Shown here: in pieces, positions 9,468-19,373 of the stretch
Position numbering within the stretch: position 1 is the stretch's first letter
Layout: each line of letters begins with the position of its first letter
Assembly (NCBI GenBank): GCA_944321735.1
Contig: CALUMK010000010.1
Span: forward strand, 1-64,000
Length of the DNA stretch: 64,000 nt
Direction: 5' to 3'
From: an uncultured Bacteroidales bacterium
Lineage (GTDB): Bacteria > Bacteroidota > Bacteroidia > Bacteroidales > P3
Notes under the pieces: generated by a model
What the model was told of the DNA's origin: nothing
What the model saw: the letters and a program-made list of their open reading frames with translations, nothing else
Databases searched by the model: none
Program-made: the position numbers and the translations under genes

Positions 9468-10340
9468 ATGCGCATGACTTGGAGACATAGGAGGCTTGGG
9501 AGCGGCAGCAAATTGAAACTTATCTACGTGATTCAATTTGTTTTGCTGGGGTTCAGCATGGCATTGGGAGGCGGGATGACCGTGGAAGCGAAGACGAACG
9601 GAAGCATAGAAACAGAAGCAGTAGCCATACGACGAGAAAGAATCCTGCTGGAAACCGAGGCGATACCAGCACATCCCGATACGCTGCCCGTAGCTGAAAA
9701 CCAAGGGGAGCTGCTGCCGGTGCAAGTGCTGGAGCAGGTGGAGGTACACCGCAGACCGCTCACGGCCGAAGAACGTAACGAATATCTCCGTCTGGTCTAT
9801 AATGTAAGGCGCACCTACCCTTATGCCGTTCTGGCCAAGGAAAGAATGGAGCAATACAACGCCATCCGGGACTCTTTGCACGCCGCAGGCCGTAAAAGGG
9901 AATCCCGGAAATACCTCAAGGAACAAGAGCAGCAAATCCGGGACGACTTCCTGGAAGACCTCAAGAACATGACCAAAAGCCAAGGCGCGATCCTCATCAA
10001 GCTGCTGGCCCGGCAGACCGACACCACCGCCTATTTCCTACTCAAGGACTTCCGCGGCGGAGCCAGAGCCTTCGCCTACCAGACGATGGCCGTCTTCTGG
10101 GGCTACGACCTCAAAGCCGGCTACGACCCTGAAGGCGAAGACTGGGACATTGAGAGCGTTGTCCGACTCATCGAACAGAAACGCCTCAGCACGATAACCC
10201 CACGCAAGACACCCGCCTTGGACAAGAAAGCCAAGAAAAACAAGAAGAAAGCCGCTAAAGCGAGGACATCGGCAGCCACCGCACCCGCTACGCTTCCCCA
10301 AAACAGCTATGGCGGCCTGCATACCCAAAACCGAAACTAA
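9468..10340 (+). CDS. DUF4294-family secreted protein
   Basis: A 290-residue protein with an N-terminal hydrophobic segment (LKLIYVIQFVLLGFSMALGGG) that is probably a signal sequence. The DUF4294 core spans about 100-240: NEYLRLVYNVRRTYPYAVLAKERM, then GAILIKLLARQTDTTAYFLLKDFRGGARAFAYQTMAVFWGYDLKAGYDPEGEDWDIE. The last 50 residues are Lys/Ala-rich and low complexity. DUF4294 is restricted to Bacteroidota and has no known biochemical role. It precedes the AddB-like gene by about 100 bases, but the functional relation is unknown. The N-terminal start is uncertain (two ATGs six bases apart). Confidence 0.82.
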   Translation: MRMTWRHRRLGSGSKLKLIYVIQFVLLGFSMALGGGMTVEAKTNGSIETEAVAIRRERILLETEAIPAHPDTLPVAENQGELLPVQVLEQVEVHRRPLTAEERNEYLRLVYNVRRTYPYAVLAKERMEQYNAIRDSLHAAGRKRESRKYLKEQEQQIRDDFLEDLKNMTKSQGAILIKLLARQTDTTAYFLLKDFRGGARAFAYQTMAVFWGYDLKAGYDPEGEDWDIESVVRLIEQKRLSTITPRKTPALDKKAKKNKKKAAKARTSAATAPATLPQNSYGGLHTQNRN

Positions 10341-10439
10341 AACCTCCAAAAGCCCGAAACCACAAGCCGGATTCCTGGCAACCCCGATTCCGCCTTACCG
10401 GATTCCTCCAGATTGGATTCGAACGAAAAAAAACTGACC

Positions 10440-13400
10440 ATGCCCAGAACCATCTCCTTTACCGACTATGTTTGCCAGCACATACAGCAATACGACCTCA
10501 AAGACACCAACCTCCATGTGGTTCTTCCCACCCTCCGGTTGCAACGGACCATCCGCCAGAAACTGATCCGGCAGGCCCAGACCGAGGACAAGCTCCCCCT
10601 CTGGCTTCCCAAGTTCGAGAGCATGGACCAGATCGTCTTCCAATGGGCCGGACTACGCAAAGCCCAACCCATCGAACTGCAAGTGCGGCTCTACCAAAGC
10701 TACCGCCACATCTACCAGCAAGACAGAGAACCCGCCCGAAGCTTCGACCAGTTCGCCGACTGGGGACGGATGCTGGCCTCGGATTTCAACCAGATAGACA
10801 ACCAGCTCGCCCCCGCCCAAGAAATCCTCTCCTACATAGCCGAAGACAAACGCATCGGCAGCTGGCACTTGGACCTCGGAAGTTCAAAGGATGACTCCCT
10901 GCAAAGCCATTACTTAGCCTTCTATCAGAAATTAGGCCGCATTTATCAGGATTTCACCCAAAGGCTCATAGAAGAAGGCTGCGCCTACACCGGGCTGGCC
11001 GGACGAATCGCCTGCCAGAATCTTCCCCATCTGCTCCAAGACGGGCTGTCCCAAAACGATTTCTACCTCTTTGCCGGGCTCAACGCCCTGACCGCCGCCG
11101 AACACAGATTAATCAAAAGCCTGATTCGAGCCAGCAAAGCCGAAATCCTCTGGAATGCCGACCGCTACTACATGGACGACCCGGTACAGGAAGCCGGACA
11201 TTTCCTGCGCGAATACCGAAAAGACCCCGACCTGAACCATCATCTCCAAGACGAAGACATAGCCGACAGCCTCAAAGACATCCGTCTCCGGATCATCGAA
11301 TGCCCCCAGAACACCGGCCAAGCCAAGACCGTGGCGCAAATCCTCCAAAGCCTGCCCCGGACAGAGCAGCCTCGCACGCTCATCGTCCTCAACGACGAAA
11401 GCCTGTTCGCCCCCCTGATGAACTCCCTGCCCGAAGGGACGGATTACAACGTCAGCATCGCCAGCCCTTTGTCGGGAACCTATTCCGGCTCGCTCTTCAG
11501 CACCTTGCTGCAAGCCAAGGAGTTCATTTACCAAAACCAAAGCCGGAACCTCCAAGCAGGCTTTATCATGAGCCTGCTCCGCAACCCCCTCTTCCGGCGT
11601 TTAGCAGCACTCAAAGAAAACCCAACAGGCAAAGACTTGCGCAAGAGCCAGTCCCGGAACGGGGAAAATGCCAAGCCAGATGCCGAGGACTGCACCGCTG
11701 AGGATATAGCCAACTGGATGATTTCCGGCCACCAGCTTTACTTTTCCCAAACGGAATTCCGAAGCCTTTTCCCAAGCCGGAATCCGATGACCGACCAGAT
11801 TTGCCGCTTCATTTTCGGCCAAAATTCCCAGAACCCCCAAGAAGCCGTCCAAGGAAGAGCGGAAGAAGGCAGCCAGAGCGCCCCATCCGTGGCGATAGGT
11901 TCAGCCTTGGCTTCCCTTTCCTTCTTCATCGGCATCGCCCAGACACTCATAGAAATAGACCAGAACAGCAACCAAGCCCAACAAACCGACCTGTTCCAGG
12001 CCACCAACCCCAAGCAGAAGCTCAATCCATTCGAAACCAGCTTCCTGAAAACCCTTATCAACGAAGCGCAAGAACAAACGAATGCCCTGCGACTCCTTCC
12101 GGAAGAAGAACTCGGCCCGCTGTCCAGCCTCCACCTGCTCCAAGATCTGCTATCGGGTATCAGCCTCAATTACACCGGAAATCCGGATGCTCCACTCAAT
12201 ATCATGGGCATGTTAGAGACCCGGGGCATGGACTTCGAGCATGTCATCCTGCTGTCGATGAACGAAGGCTTCCTGCCCAGCACGCCCTCCCAAGAAAGCT
12301 TCCTGCTGTACAACCTCAAGAAACACTATCATATCCCTACCGAAACCGAGCAAACCGCGATGCAGGCCCACCATTTCTACAGCCTGCTGCAAAACTGCCG
12401 TCAAGCCACCCTGCTCTATCTCGGTTCCCAGCCCGGAAAAACAGAAAAAAGCCGTTTCCTATTGCAGTTGGAACACGAGCTGCCGGACAACCTCTTCCAA
12501 GGGAACCCCGTCGACACCCCAATGCCATCCGAAGAAGGAGCTGTCCAAGGGAGACTTCCGGCACAAGCGAATGAAACGGTGACGAGGCAAGAAAAAACGC
12601 TTGCAACGGAGACCGGCTTCTGCCTCCTTCACCCCCAGTACCAGCCTCGCAGCCTGCGTGTTCCAAAGAGCGAACCCCTGCTGCAAGCCGTAAGAAGAAT
12701 CCTGGACAAGGGCAACGACCGAAGCGGAATCTCGTTCAGCGCCATGTCCACTTTCTTGCAATGCCCCCTCCGATTTTATTTCCAATACCTGCTCCGCTTG
12801 GGCGAACCGCCCGAAGTGAGCGACCAATTGGACCACAGCCTCAAAGGCAAAGTCTTCCACCGGGCGATGGAAAACTTTTTTACGGGAAACGGCCCGGACA
12901 AACTCGACAAACGAGGACGGCTGTTGCAACAGGAAGACGTGGACATACTGCGCCGGCACAGCGAAAGCCTGCTCCAACAGGCCCTCGAAGAGGAATTTTC
13001 CGGAGGGCAGTACGACCACGGCGCAAACTACCTGGCTTTCGAGGAACTCAAAATCTGGATGCAACGCTATGCCGCTGCCTTAGAAGAGGAAATCCAAAAC
13101 GGGGAACTTTGCATATTGCGATGCGAGGAATTCATGCACCAACGGGAAAACCTTGCAGGAAACCCCGTGAACCTGATAGGCTATGCCGACAGGGTGGACA
13201 CCTACCGCCCGGCCGGTTCGGACAAGACGTACATCCGGATTGTGGACTACAAGACCGGCAAGACCAAGAACCTTTGCTTGGACGATTGGGACCAGCTCAA
13301 GGACAAAGACTACGCCCAGGCCTTCCAGCTGCTGATGTACCTTTATTTATATACATCCATGAATCCCGAGGAAAAAAGGCCGCTCCAAGCCTGCATCTGC

Positions 13401-13631
13401 AGCTTGAAAAACCAAGGCCGGATGGCCTCGTTAGGGGGATGCCAGATTGAAGAAGTCCCGATGAACGAAATCATGGAACATACCCGGCAGTTCCTGGACG
13501 ATACCATCCGAGCGATGCTCGACACTGAGACGGATTTCTGCCGCACCGAAAACCCGGACAATTGCGAATATTGCCATTACAAGGAATTCTGCCGATTCAA
13601 TACCATCATGGAGAATCCGGATTCCGAATAA
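10440..13631 (+). CDS. AddB-like PD-(D/E)XK nuclease/inactive helicase subunit
   Basis: A 1063-residue protein, probably the partner of the next gene in double-strand-break resection (AddAB-type). The first two thirds are helicase-like without a good Walker A. The C-terminal nuclease starts near FSAMSTFLQCPLRFYFQYLLRL and has the active-site segment VDYKTGK (D936, K938). The cysteine in LQCP plus the terminal CRTENPDNCEYCHYKEFC supply the four cysteines expected for the AddB iron-sulfur cluster. Two or three low-complexity stretches (around 11840-11910 and 12490-12600) interrupt the helicase part. The ATG at 10440 is preferred to a TTG 27 bases upstream. Confidence 0.85.
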   Translation: MPRTISFTDYVCQHIQQYDLKDTNLHVVLPTLRLQRTIRQKLIRQAQTEDKLPLWLPKFESMDQIVFQWAGLRKAQPIELQVRLYQSYRHIYQQDREPARSFDQFADWGRMLASDFNQIDNQLAPAQEILSYIAEDKRIGSWHLDLGSSKDDSLQSHYLAFYQKLGRIYQDFTQRLIEEGCAYTGLAGRIACQNLPHLLQDGLSQNDFYLFAGLNALTAAEHRLIKSLIRASKAEILWNADRYYMDDPVQEAGHFLREYRKDPDLNHHLQDEDIADSLKDIRLRIIECPQNTGQAKTVAQILQSLPRTEQPRTLIVLNDESLFAPLMNSLPEGTDYNVSIASPLSGTYSGSLFSTLLQAKEFIYQNQSRNLQAGFIMSLLRNPLFRRLAALKENPTGKDLRKSQSRNGENAKPDAEDCTAEDIANWMISGHQLYFSQTEFRSLFPSRNPMTDQICRFIFGQNSQNPQEAVQGRAEEGSQSAPSVAIGSALASLSFFIGIAQTLIEIDQNSNQAQQTDLFQATNPKQKLNPFETSFLKTLINEAQEQTNALRLLPEEELGPLSSLHLLQDLLSGISLNYTGNPDAPLNIMGMLETRGMDFEHVILLSMNEGFLPSTPSQESFLLYNLKKHYHIPTETEQTAMQAHHFYSLLQNCRQATLLYLGSQPGKTEKSRFLLQLEHELPDNLFQGNPVDTPMPSEEGAVQGRLPAQANETVTRQEKTLATETGFCLLHPQYQPRSLRVPKSEPLLQAVRRILDKGNDRSGISFSAMSTFLQCPLRFYFQYLLRLGEPPEVSDQLDHSLKGKVFHRAMENFFTGNGPDKLDKRGRLLQQEDVDILRRHSESLLQQALEEEFSGGQYDHGANYLAFEELKIWMQRYAAALEEEIQNGELCILRCEEFMHQRENLAGNPVNLIGYADRVDTYRPAGSDKTYIRIVDYKTGKTKNLCLDDWDQLKDKDYAQAFQLLMYLYLYTSMNPEEKRPLQACICSLKNQGRMASLGGCQIEEVPMNEIMEHTRQFLDDTIRAMLDTETDFCRTENPDNCEYCHYKEFCRFNTIMENPDSE

Positions 13632-13753
13632 GCCCATAGACACCCTTGGAATACTGCCAAGAACGCCCAAAGTCAATCCGGCACCATCCTCTACGATAAC
13701 TTAGCGGAAAGACAGGGAAAGCACTTAGGACAACCGACAAAACGACCCGAGCC

Positions 13754-16700
13754 ATGCACGACTTCAACACAGACCATACCCAAGCCGACAACCAGCTGCT
13801 CATCTATAAAGCTTCCGCCGGAAGCGGCAAGACCTACACCCTGACCCAGGAATACATGCGCCATCTGCTCAAACCCGGCGCCTCGGTTTCCCGGATTCTG
13901 GCCATCACTTTCACTAACGCCGCCACGGCCGATATGAAGCGCAAGATACTTGAGACCCTTGCCCAAATAGCAGAGGGAGGGTATCCCGACTGGAAAAAAC
14001 TGCTCAGCCGCCATCAGAGGCAACAATACCAGCAATGTCCGGAGCAAGCCGATGCCGTCAAGGCAGAACTGCAAGCACAGGCCCGGCTGAAACTCCGCCA
14101 AATCCTGCACCAATACCAAGACTTCTCGGTCAAGACCATCGACAGTTTCGTGCAGAACCTGATACGCCCTTTCGCCTTCGAGCTCGGCCTTCCGCAAAAC
14201 TACACCCCGACCATTGAACTGAACCAGCTTAGCCAAGAGATAACCGAACGCCTCTTGGATGAATGCGGCCGCCCCGGCAAAGAGAACCAGACCGAAATCC
14301 TCAACCAGTTTCTCCAAAAACGGGACGAAGAAGAAAAGAGCTTACAGCTCAACGAAATAATCCAAAACACCGTCCAGCTTCTGTTTGATGAAGGCAGCTT
14401 TGAAGCCTTGGAGATCCTGAAATCCATCCATGCCGAAGATTTCAAGAACATCATCGGAAAGATTCAAGACTATTGCCAGCAGATTGAAAAACAAGTAGAT
14501 GAAATCCTGAACCAAGGAAAGAGAATCGTCAGCCTTGCCGGATTGACCGCCGAAGACTTCCATGAGAAAAGCAAAGGCCTCTATGCTTGGTTCAATCCCG
14601 AATCCGCATCCGGCAGCATCCCGCCCCTGGCCATCGCCTCCCCCTCGTCCAGCATCCTCAAATGCGTGACGAAAGGCATACTCAAATCCAAAGGCCGCCA
14701 AAACGATGCCGAAGCCCTGCAACAATGCTTCGAGGCCCTGACACAATTGGATTTCAGCCATTACGCCCTGATCAAAGAAGTCCTGAACAATACCATCTAT
14801 TCGCTGGCCCTGCTCGAACGCGCCAACGAAATCCTGGAAGACATCAAAGAAACCACCGGGGACATCCCCCTTTCGGAATTCAACCAACGCATCGACAAAG
14901 CCTTGACGGAAGAGAACAACGACTTCATCTACGAACGCTGCGGCATCCGGTACCACCATATCTGCATCGATGAATTCCAGGATACCTCCAAGCTGCAATG
15001 GAAGAACCTCCGGCCTTTAGTGGAAAACAACTTGGCCCAAGGCCATGAATGCCTGATAGTAGGCGACCCCAAACAGTCCATCTACCGTTTCCGAAACGCC
15101 AACTTAGCCCAGTTCGTGAACCTCTGCGAACACAAAGGCGGGCTGGAGGTGGAAGTCCGCGACCTGCAAAGCAACTGGCGCTCCGAAGCCGGCATCATCG
15201 CTTTCAACAACCTTTTCTACGAGTTCATCAAGAACCGATACCCGTTCTGCCCAGACTTCGGCGAAAGCGAAAACACCAAAACTGCCGGCACTGCCGACAC
15301 CCAAAATGATGCCCATGACCCGGCTTTGCCCGAGAACCTGGCCCAACGGGTATTCAAAGCCCATGAACAATACCATAAGAACCACACGGAACGCTTGCCC
15401 GAACCGGATTTCAATGCTGTACGCATCTATTTAGCCAAGAAGATGAAAGGCGAATACCTGCAAGACTGGTATCTCCGCCACACCTTGGAAATCGTCCGCC
15501 AACACCAGCCCGGAAAAGTGGCTATCCTCTGCCAGCACAATGCCCATTGCCGCCTCGTGGCCGACTACTTGGTATCGCATGGCATCCCCGTCTCCACCCC
15601 CGACTCGCTGACCTTAGGTTCGCACGACGGGCTCCGCTTGCTCATCGCTTCTTTGCGTTACATTGATCGCCAAGAAGAGTACTACAAAGCCGAAGCCTAC
15701 CATCTGGCCAAGCAACTGGGGCTTTGGCCGGGCACAGAAGCCGATATCTTCAAGGAATGGGCATCGTCCGATACCCGGCAAAGATTCAAAGCCTTGCAGC
15801 AGATTGGCTGGCAACAGGCCGATGTTTACGACACGGTGGAAGCCGTGCTCCGCTTCTGGAAAATGCAGGAATCGGCAGATCAGTTCCTGCTGACGTTCCT
15901 TGACCAAGTGCAGGAACACCGCTTCGGACGGCTGTCGGATCTGACCGACTGGTGGACCGAAGGCGGATCGGACACAACCGTCTGCCCGCCGCCCGATGGA
16001 CAGACAGTCCGCATCATGAGCATCCACAAATCCAAAGGACTGGAATTTCCCGTGGTCATCATGCCTTTTATCAGCAACAGCCGACTGCATACTTCCGAAC
16101 TGCACTGGCTCCCGACCGGCTATATGCCCGAGAGCATCGGTCTCCCTACCGCCTTGGTACGCTACGTGAACGCCTTGAACGGATCCCCGGCCGAAAAAGA
16201 CAAGCAAACAGAGAAGCAGATGATTGAAATCGATGATCTGAACGCCCTCTACGTAGCCACGACCCGGCCGTGCCAAAGGCTCTATCTTTTGGATGCCGTA
16301 CCGGAAAAGAATTCCAATACCTTCAAACCCACCGATGCCATCGCCCGCTTTGCCGAACTTCATCCGGACTATGTGGAACTGGAAGAGGACGGGGGCGAAC
16401 TGCTGCCGCAAGAAGAAAACGGAGACTTGCAGAATGTTCTTCCATCGCCCGGTTTCCCCTGCGATACCGAGGGTATCCGAACCGATAAAGACAACGGAAT
16501 CAAAGCGAAGGAGGAACTGCCGAGCCTAAAGGGACTAAGCCGGTTCACCAGCACCGACTGGCGTTTCCAAGCCCAAGCCACCGCCTTGCCGCCAAGCATC
16601 CTGAGCCAAGAACAGGAATGGGGCAACTTCATCCACAAGACCCTCTCGCGCATCTTAACCTATACAGAAGAGAGCGTGGAGCAGGCCTTGAAAACGAACC

Positions 16701-17062
16701 TCAACGAATATCCCATGTTCCGCGAACGGGCAGAGGAGGCTCGATCGGCCTTGCAACAGCTGCTGACGCATCCCCGTTTGGCTTCGTATTTTGCCGAGGG
16801 ATGCCAAGTGAAGACCGAGATGCCGATAGCCCTCTCCCCTGAGCGGACATACATCCCCGACCGGGTCGTACTCCAAGACAAAGGTGCCGTGGTACTGGAT
16901 TTCAAGACGGGCGAAGCCCTGCCGCAATACAAGAAACAGGTTCGCGAATATATGAACGCGCTGAATGCCATGGGCTTCGAGCCATGCCGAGGCCTGATTG
17001 CCTATATCGGCAAAAGCATCAAAATCGAAGAAGTGGACGAAGACAAACAACGCCCCGAATAA
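13754..17062 (+). CDS. AddA-like UvrD/Rep helicase-nuclease
   Basis: A 1102-residue superfamily 1 helicase with C-terminal nuclease. Motif I ASAGSGKT is at 20-27, with NAATADMKRK and KTIDSFVQ following. Motif II is CIDEFQDTSKLQW and motif III DPKQSIYRFRNAN. Motif V is MSIHKSKGLEFPVVIMPF and motif VI YVATTRPCQRLYLL. The PD-(D/E)XK nuclease ends the protein, with VVLDFKTGEA (D1049, K1051) and QVREYM. Together with the upstream gene (122-base gap, same strand) it forms a Bacteroidota AddAB-type recombination nuclease that processes broken DNA ends for RecA. Confidence 0.9.
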   Translation: MHDFNTDHTQADNQLLIYKASAGSGKTYTLTQEYMRHLLKPGASVSRILAITFTNAATADMKRKILETLAQIAEGGYPDWKKLLSRHQRQQYQQCPEQADAVKAELQAQARLKLRQILHQYQDFSVKTIDSFVQNLIRPFAFELGLPQNYTPTIELNQLSQEITERLLDECGRPGKENQTEILNQFLQKRDEEEKSLQLNEIIQNTVQLLFDEGSFEALEILKSIHAEDFKNIIGKIQDYCQQIEKQVDEILNQGKRIVSLAGLTAEDFHEKSKGLYAWFNPESASGSIPPLAIASPSSSILKCVTKGILKSKGRQNDAEALQQCFEALTQLDFSHYALIKEVLNNTIYSLALLERANEILEDIKETTGDIPLSEFNQRIDKALTEENNDFIYERCGIRYHHICIDEFQDTSKLQWKNLRPLVENNLAQGHECLIVGDPKQSIYRFRNANLAQFVNLCEHKGGLEVEVRDLQSNWRSEAGIIAFNNLFYEFIKNRYPFCPDFGESENTKTAGTADTQNDAHDPALPENLAQRVFKAHEQYHKNHTERLPEPDFNAVRIYLAKKMKGEYLQDWYLRHTLEIVRQHQPGKVAILCQHNAHCRLVADYLVSHGIPVSTPDSLTLGSHDGLRLLIASLRYIDRQEEYYKAEAYHLAKQLGLWPGTEADIFKEWASSDTRQRFKALQQIGWQQADVYDTVEAVLRFWKMQESADQFLLTFLDQVQEHRFGRLSDLTDWWTEGGSDTTVCPPPDGQTVRIMSIHKSKGLEFPVVIMPFISNSRLHTSELHWLPTGYMPESIGLPTALVRYVNALNGSPAEKDKQTEKQMIEIDDLNALYVATTRPCQRLYLLDAVPEKNSNTFKPTDAIARFAELHPDYVELEEDGGELLPQEENGDLQNVLPSPGFPCDTEGIRTDKDNGIKAKEELPSLKGLSRFTSTDWRFQAQATALPPSILSQEQEWGNFIHKTLSRILTYTEESVEQALKTNLNEYPMFRERAEEARSALQQLLTHPRLASYFAEGCQVKTEMPIALSPERTYIPDRVVLQDKGAVVLDFKTGEALPQYKKQVREYMNALNAMGFEPCRGLIAYIGKSIKIEEVDEDKQRPE

Positions 17063-17701
17063 CAGCAATACGCTGAGGATACAAGGAACAGGACAACCAG
17101 CTTGGATGTGGCAAAATGCCTTGCCGCGTTCTTAGTTGTGGCCATACATGCGGACTTTCCCGGAATGTTCGGCAAGTATGTCAACGCATGGGCGCGGATT
17201 GCCGGTCCCCTTTTCTTTATCATCAGCGGGTATTATTATCCGATCCTGGCTTCCCAAGGGAAACAGAAGCGACAGATACGCAAACTTCTCAAGTACCTGC
17301 TGATTGGCAGTACGGTTTTTATCGTTTACGAATGCACCGTGGCCGCCCTCAAGGGAAACCTATCCGAATGCCTGAACATATGGATTATTTTCACGGGCTT
17401 GCCTTATGTCTTGCTCGGATGCCTGATTCGAAAAAATGGGGGTTGGCATCCCTGCAAAACCAATGCCGGCTTCGGAAACAAAAGCATGGCCGCTGCTATC
17501 GGGCAGCGATACTCTTCCTATATCTATATGTACCATCCCCTTGTCATAAGCCTGTTCTCAAGCATTCCATGGCTGTCCCAAAACAAACTCTACGTTTCTA
17601 TCCAGCCCATCGTGGTCTTCACAGCCACGACAGCCTGCATAATACTAATCCAGGGCCTTTACTCCGTAATCCAAAAAACAAGGCAGCGCCCCATTTCCTG
17701 A
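17063..17701 (+). pseudogene. remnant of an acyltransferase 3 (OafA/WecH-like) membrane protein
   Basis: The frame reads NRTTSLDVAKCLAAFLVVAIHADF, the classic N-terminus of acyltransferase-3 proteins, but no ATG precedes it; the only start is a TTG at 17102. It is in frame directly after the AddA stop. From TTG it gives 199 residues, against about 330-350 for the family. After LKGNLSECLN it jumps to IWIIFTGLPYVLLGCLIRK, which normally lies some 100 residues later, so the middle membrane segments are missing. The C-terminal part (SSYIYMYHPLVISLF) is intact. Loss of the start plus an in-frame internal deletion argue for a decaying gene. Confidence 0.75.
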
Positions 17702-18065
17702 AACCGCCATGCTTTCTCTTAAAAAATTGTTAAAAGAAAGAGATTGATTGCGCAAAACAGAGGCTCTTGCTCGATCCCGCTTTGTTCCCCCAAACCGAAT
17801 AGAACCGAAAAACCGAGGAACAATCCGGGGAGGCAAGCCGCCAAGACCAAGAATCATGAAGATGATTAAGAATATTTAACTTTCACTTAATATTATTGCC
17901 TATCTGAAAATTAGGACAAAAATTCTCGTCTTCCGTCCTTCCCGGCTTCGTTAAAATCCTGCTTCGAGCGTTTTATAGGTAAAGAGCCTGTGATTACAAC
18001 CCTGACTCGCCGGCCAACCGATCAAATTTCGATCAAATTTCAACAACCCCATAAAACGCCAAGAC
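17702..18065. other. intergenic spacer
   Basis: An A/T-rich stretch between the acyltransferase remnant and the Rpn-like gene. I see no gene, convincing terminator or promoter. Confidence 0.4.
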
Positions 18066-19010
18066 ATGGAAGCAAAAACGAACAAGATTCCCATCCCGGA
18101 CTTTCCCCAGCCCCGGCAAGCCAGCCGTTTCATGAACCCCTTCACTGACATGGGCTTCAAACGCATCTTCGGCCAGGAAGCCAACAAAGACCTGTTGCTG
18201 GATTTCCTCAACGAACTACTCGATGGCGAGGATCGCATCGCGGACGTGCAGTTCCTGGACAAGGAAATCATCCGGGGCAACGAACAAAACCGTGGTATCA
18301 TCTACGATGTGTTCTGCCGCACCGCCGACGGGAAATATCTCATCATCGAGATGCAGGCCAGTTCCCAGAAAGCCTACCGGGAACGCGCGATTTATTACAG
18401 CGGCAAGGCCTTGTCCCGGCAGGGGACACCCGGGAAAGGCTGGGATTTCGACCAGCTGGCCGCTGTCTATAGCATAAATTTCCTTAACTTTGTCCTGTTG
18501 GGGAAGTTCCGTTCGGACATCCTTCTGATGGATCGGGACACCCAGCAGGTCTTCAGCACCAAGCAGCGGTTCATCTTCCTGGAGTTCCCGCTCTTCCGCA
18601 AGAAGGAGCAGGAGTGCAAGACCGATTTTGAGAGATGGATTTATATCTTGAAGCATATGGAAACACTAAATCGGATACCGTTCCAGCCGATGAAGGCCAT
18701 CTTCGAGCGGCTGGCCAAAGTGACCAATGTTGAGTCCCTGACCCCGGACGAACGCTATGCCTACGAACGAGACTTGAAAGCCTACCGGGACTACAAGGCT
18801 CAGATGGACTATGCCATCGAAGAAGGATTTGACAAGGGGATGAAAAAGGGAATGAAAGAAGGCATTGAAAAAGGCATCGAGAAAGGCATTGAGAAAGGCA
18901 TTGAGAAAGAAAAGATGCGCAATGCCAAAGCGATGAAAGAAATAGGCATCGAAGCGGAAAAGATTGCCCAAGTCACCGGACTCCCTATCCAGGACATCGA
19001 GAAACTCTGA
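18066..19010 (+). CDS. Rpn/PD-(D/E)XK nuclease-family putative transposase protein
   Basis: A 314-residue member of the Rpn (recombination-promoting nuclease; former transposase_31) group. The N-terminal domain carries FMNPFTDMGFKRIFGQEANKDLLLDFLNELL, then IYDVFCRTADGKYLIIEMQ, which supplies the acidic-ExQ/K catalytic pattern, then YRERAIYYSGK. The C-terminal part is a Lys/Glu/Gly array (KGIEKGIEKGIEKGIEKEK) encoded by near-perfect 12-base repeats at about 18858-18908, followed by the usual EKIAQVTGLPIQDIEKL tail. These proteins nick or cut DNA and promote RecA-independent recombination; many copies per genome are common. It is a single gene with its own terminator. Confidence 0.85.
   Translation: MEAKTNKIPIPDFPQPRQASRFMNPFTDMGFKRIFGQEANKDLLLDFLNELLDGEDRIADVQFLDKEIIRGNEQNRGIIYDVFCRTADGKYLIIEMQASSQKAYRERAIYYSGKALSRQGTPGKGWDFDQLAAVYSINFLNFVLLGKFRSDILLMDRDTQQVFSTKQRFIFLEFPLFRKKEQECKTDFERWIYILKHMETLNRIPFQPMKAIFERLAKVTNVESLTPDERYAYERDLKAYRDYKAQMDYAIEEGFDKGMKKGMKEGIEKGIEKGIEKGIEKEKMRNAKAMKEIGIEAEKIAQVTGLPIQDIEKL
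18858..18908 (+). repeat. 12-bp in-frame tandem repeats inside the Rpn-like gene
   Basis: Four near-identical 12-base units of the AAAGGCATTGAG type encode repeated GIEK. Because the unit is a multiple of three, copy-number change would alter protein length without breaking the frame. Confidence 0.7.
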
Positions 19011-19143
19011 TTCGGGAAGGCGGGAGACCTCGGAAGGATATTCCTCCCAAAAAGAGAAAAAACTTTCCCAGCAAAATACTTTCCCGGATTTTCACATATA
19101 AATAAGGCATAAAGGAGCAAAGAAACTTCTATGAACTGTCATG

Positions 19144-19187
19144 AGACCGCTTGCAGCAGCCCATAGGCTCGCAGTCGGTCTTTTTTC
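19144..19187 (+). terminator. terminator after the Rpn-like gene
   Basis: Outer stem AGACCG/CGGTCT encloses an inner AGCC/GGCT hairpin and is followed by a run of T (TTTTTT). It lies about 135 bases after the stop codon. Confidence 0.75.
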
Positions 19188-19293
19188 GTAAAGCCAAAAC
19201 AACAAATACATAATATTCAATCAAATAACAAAACAAGCGCCAAAGTTTAATATTAATTTAACACTATGAGGGATACCCTGAGGGGAATTTGTG

Positions 19294-19301
19294 TAACTTC
19301 G
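19294..19301 (+). promoter_or_regulatory. candidate -7 box (TAACTTCG) for the first lamin-tail protein
   Basis: TAACTTCGC is preceded closely by TTTG. The second lamin-tail gene has a matching arrangement (TTTG, three bases, TATCTTCGC). This box lies 72 bases before the ATG at 19374. Confidence 0.45.
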
Positions 19302-19373
19302 CAGCCGGAAAACGAGCCAAAAACAAAACTATAAACCTGTAAATTAATTTAATAACATAAAAACCAAACCAAA

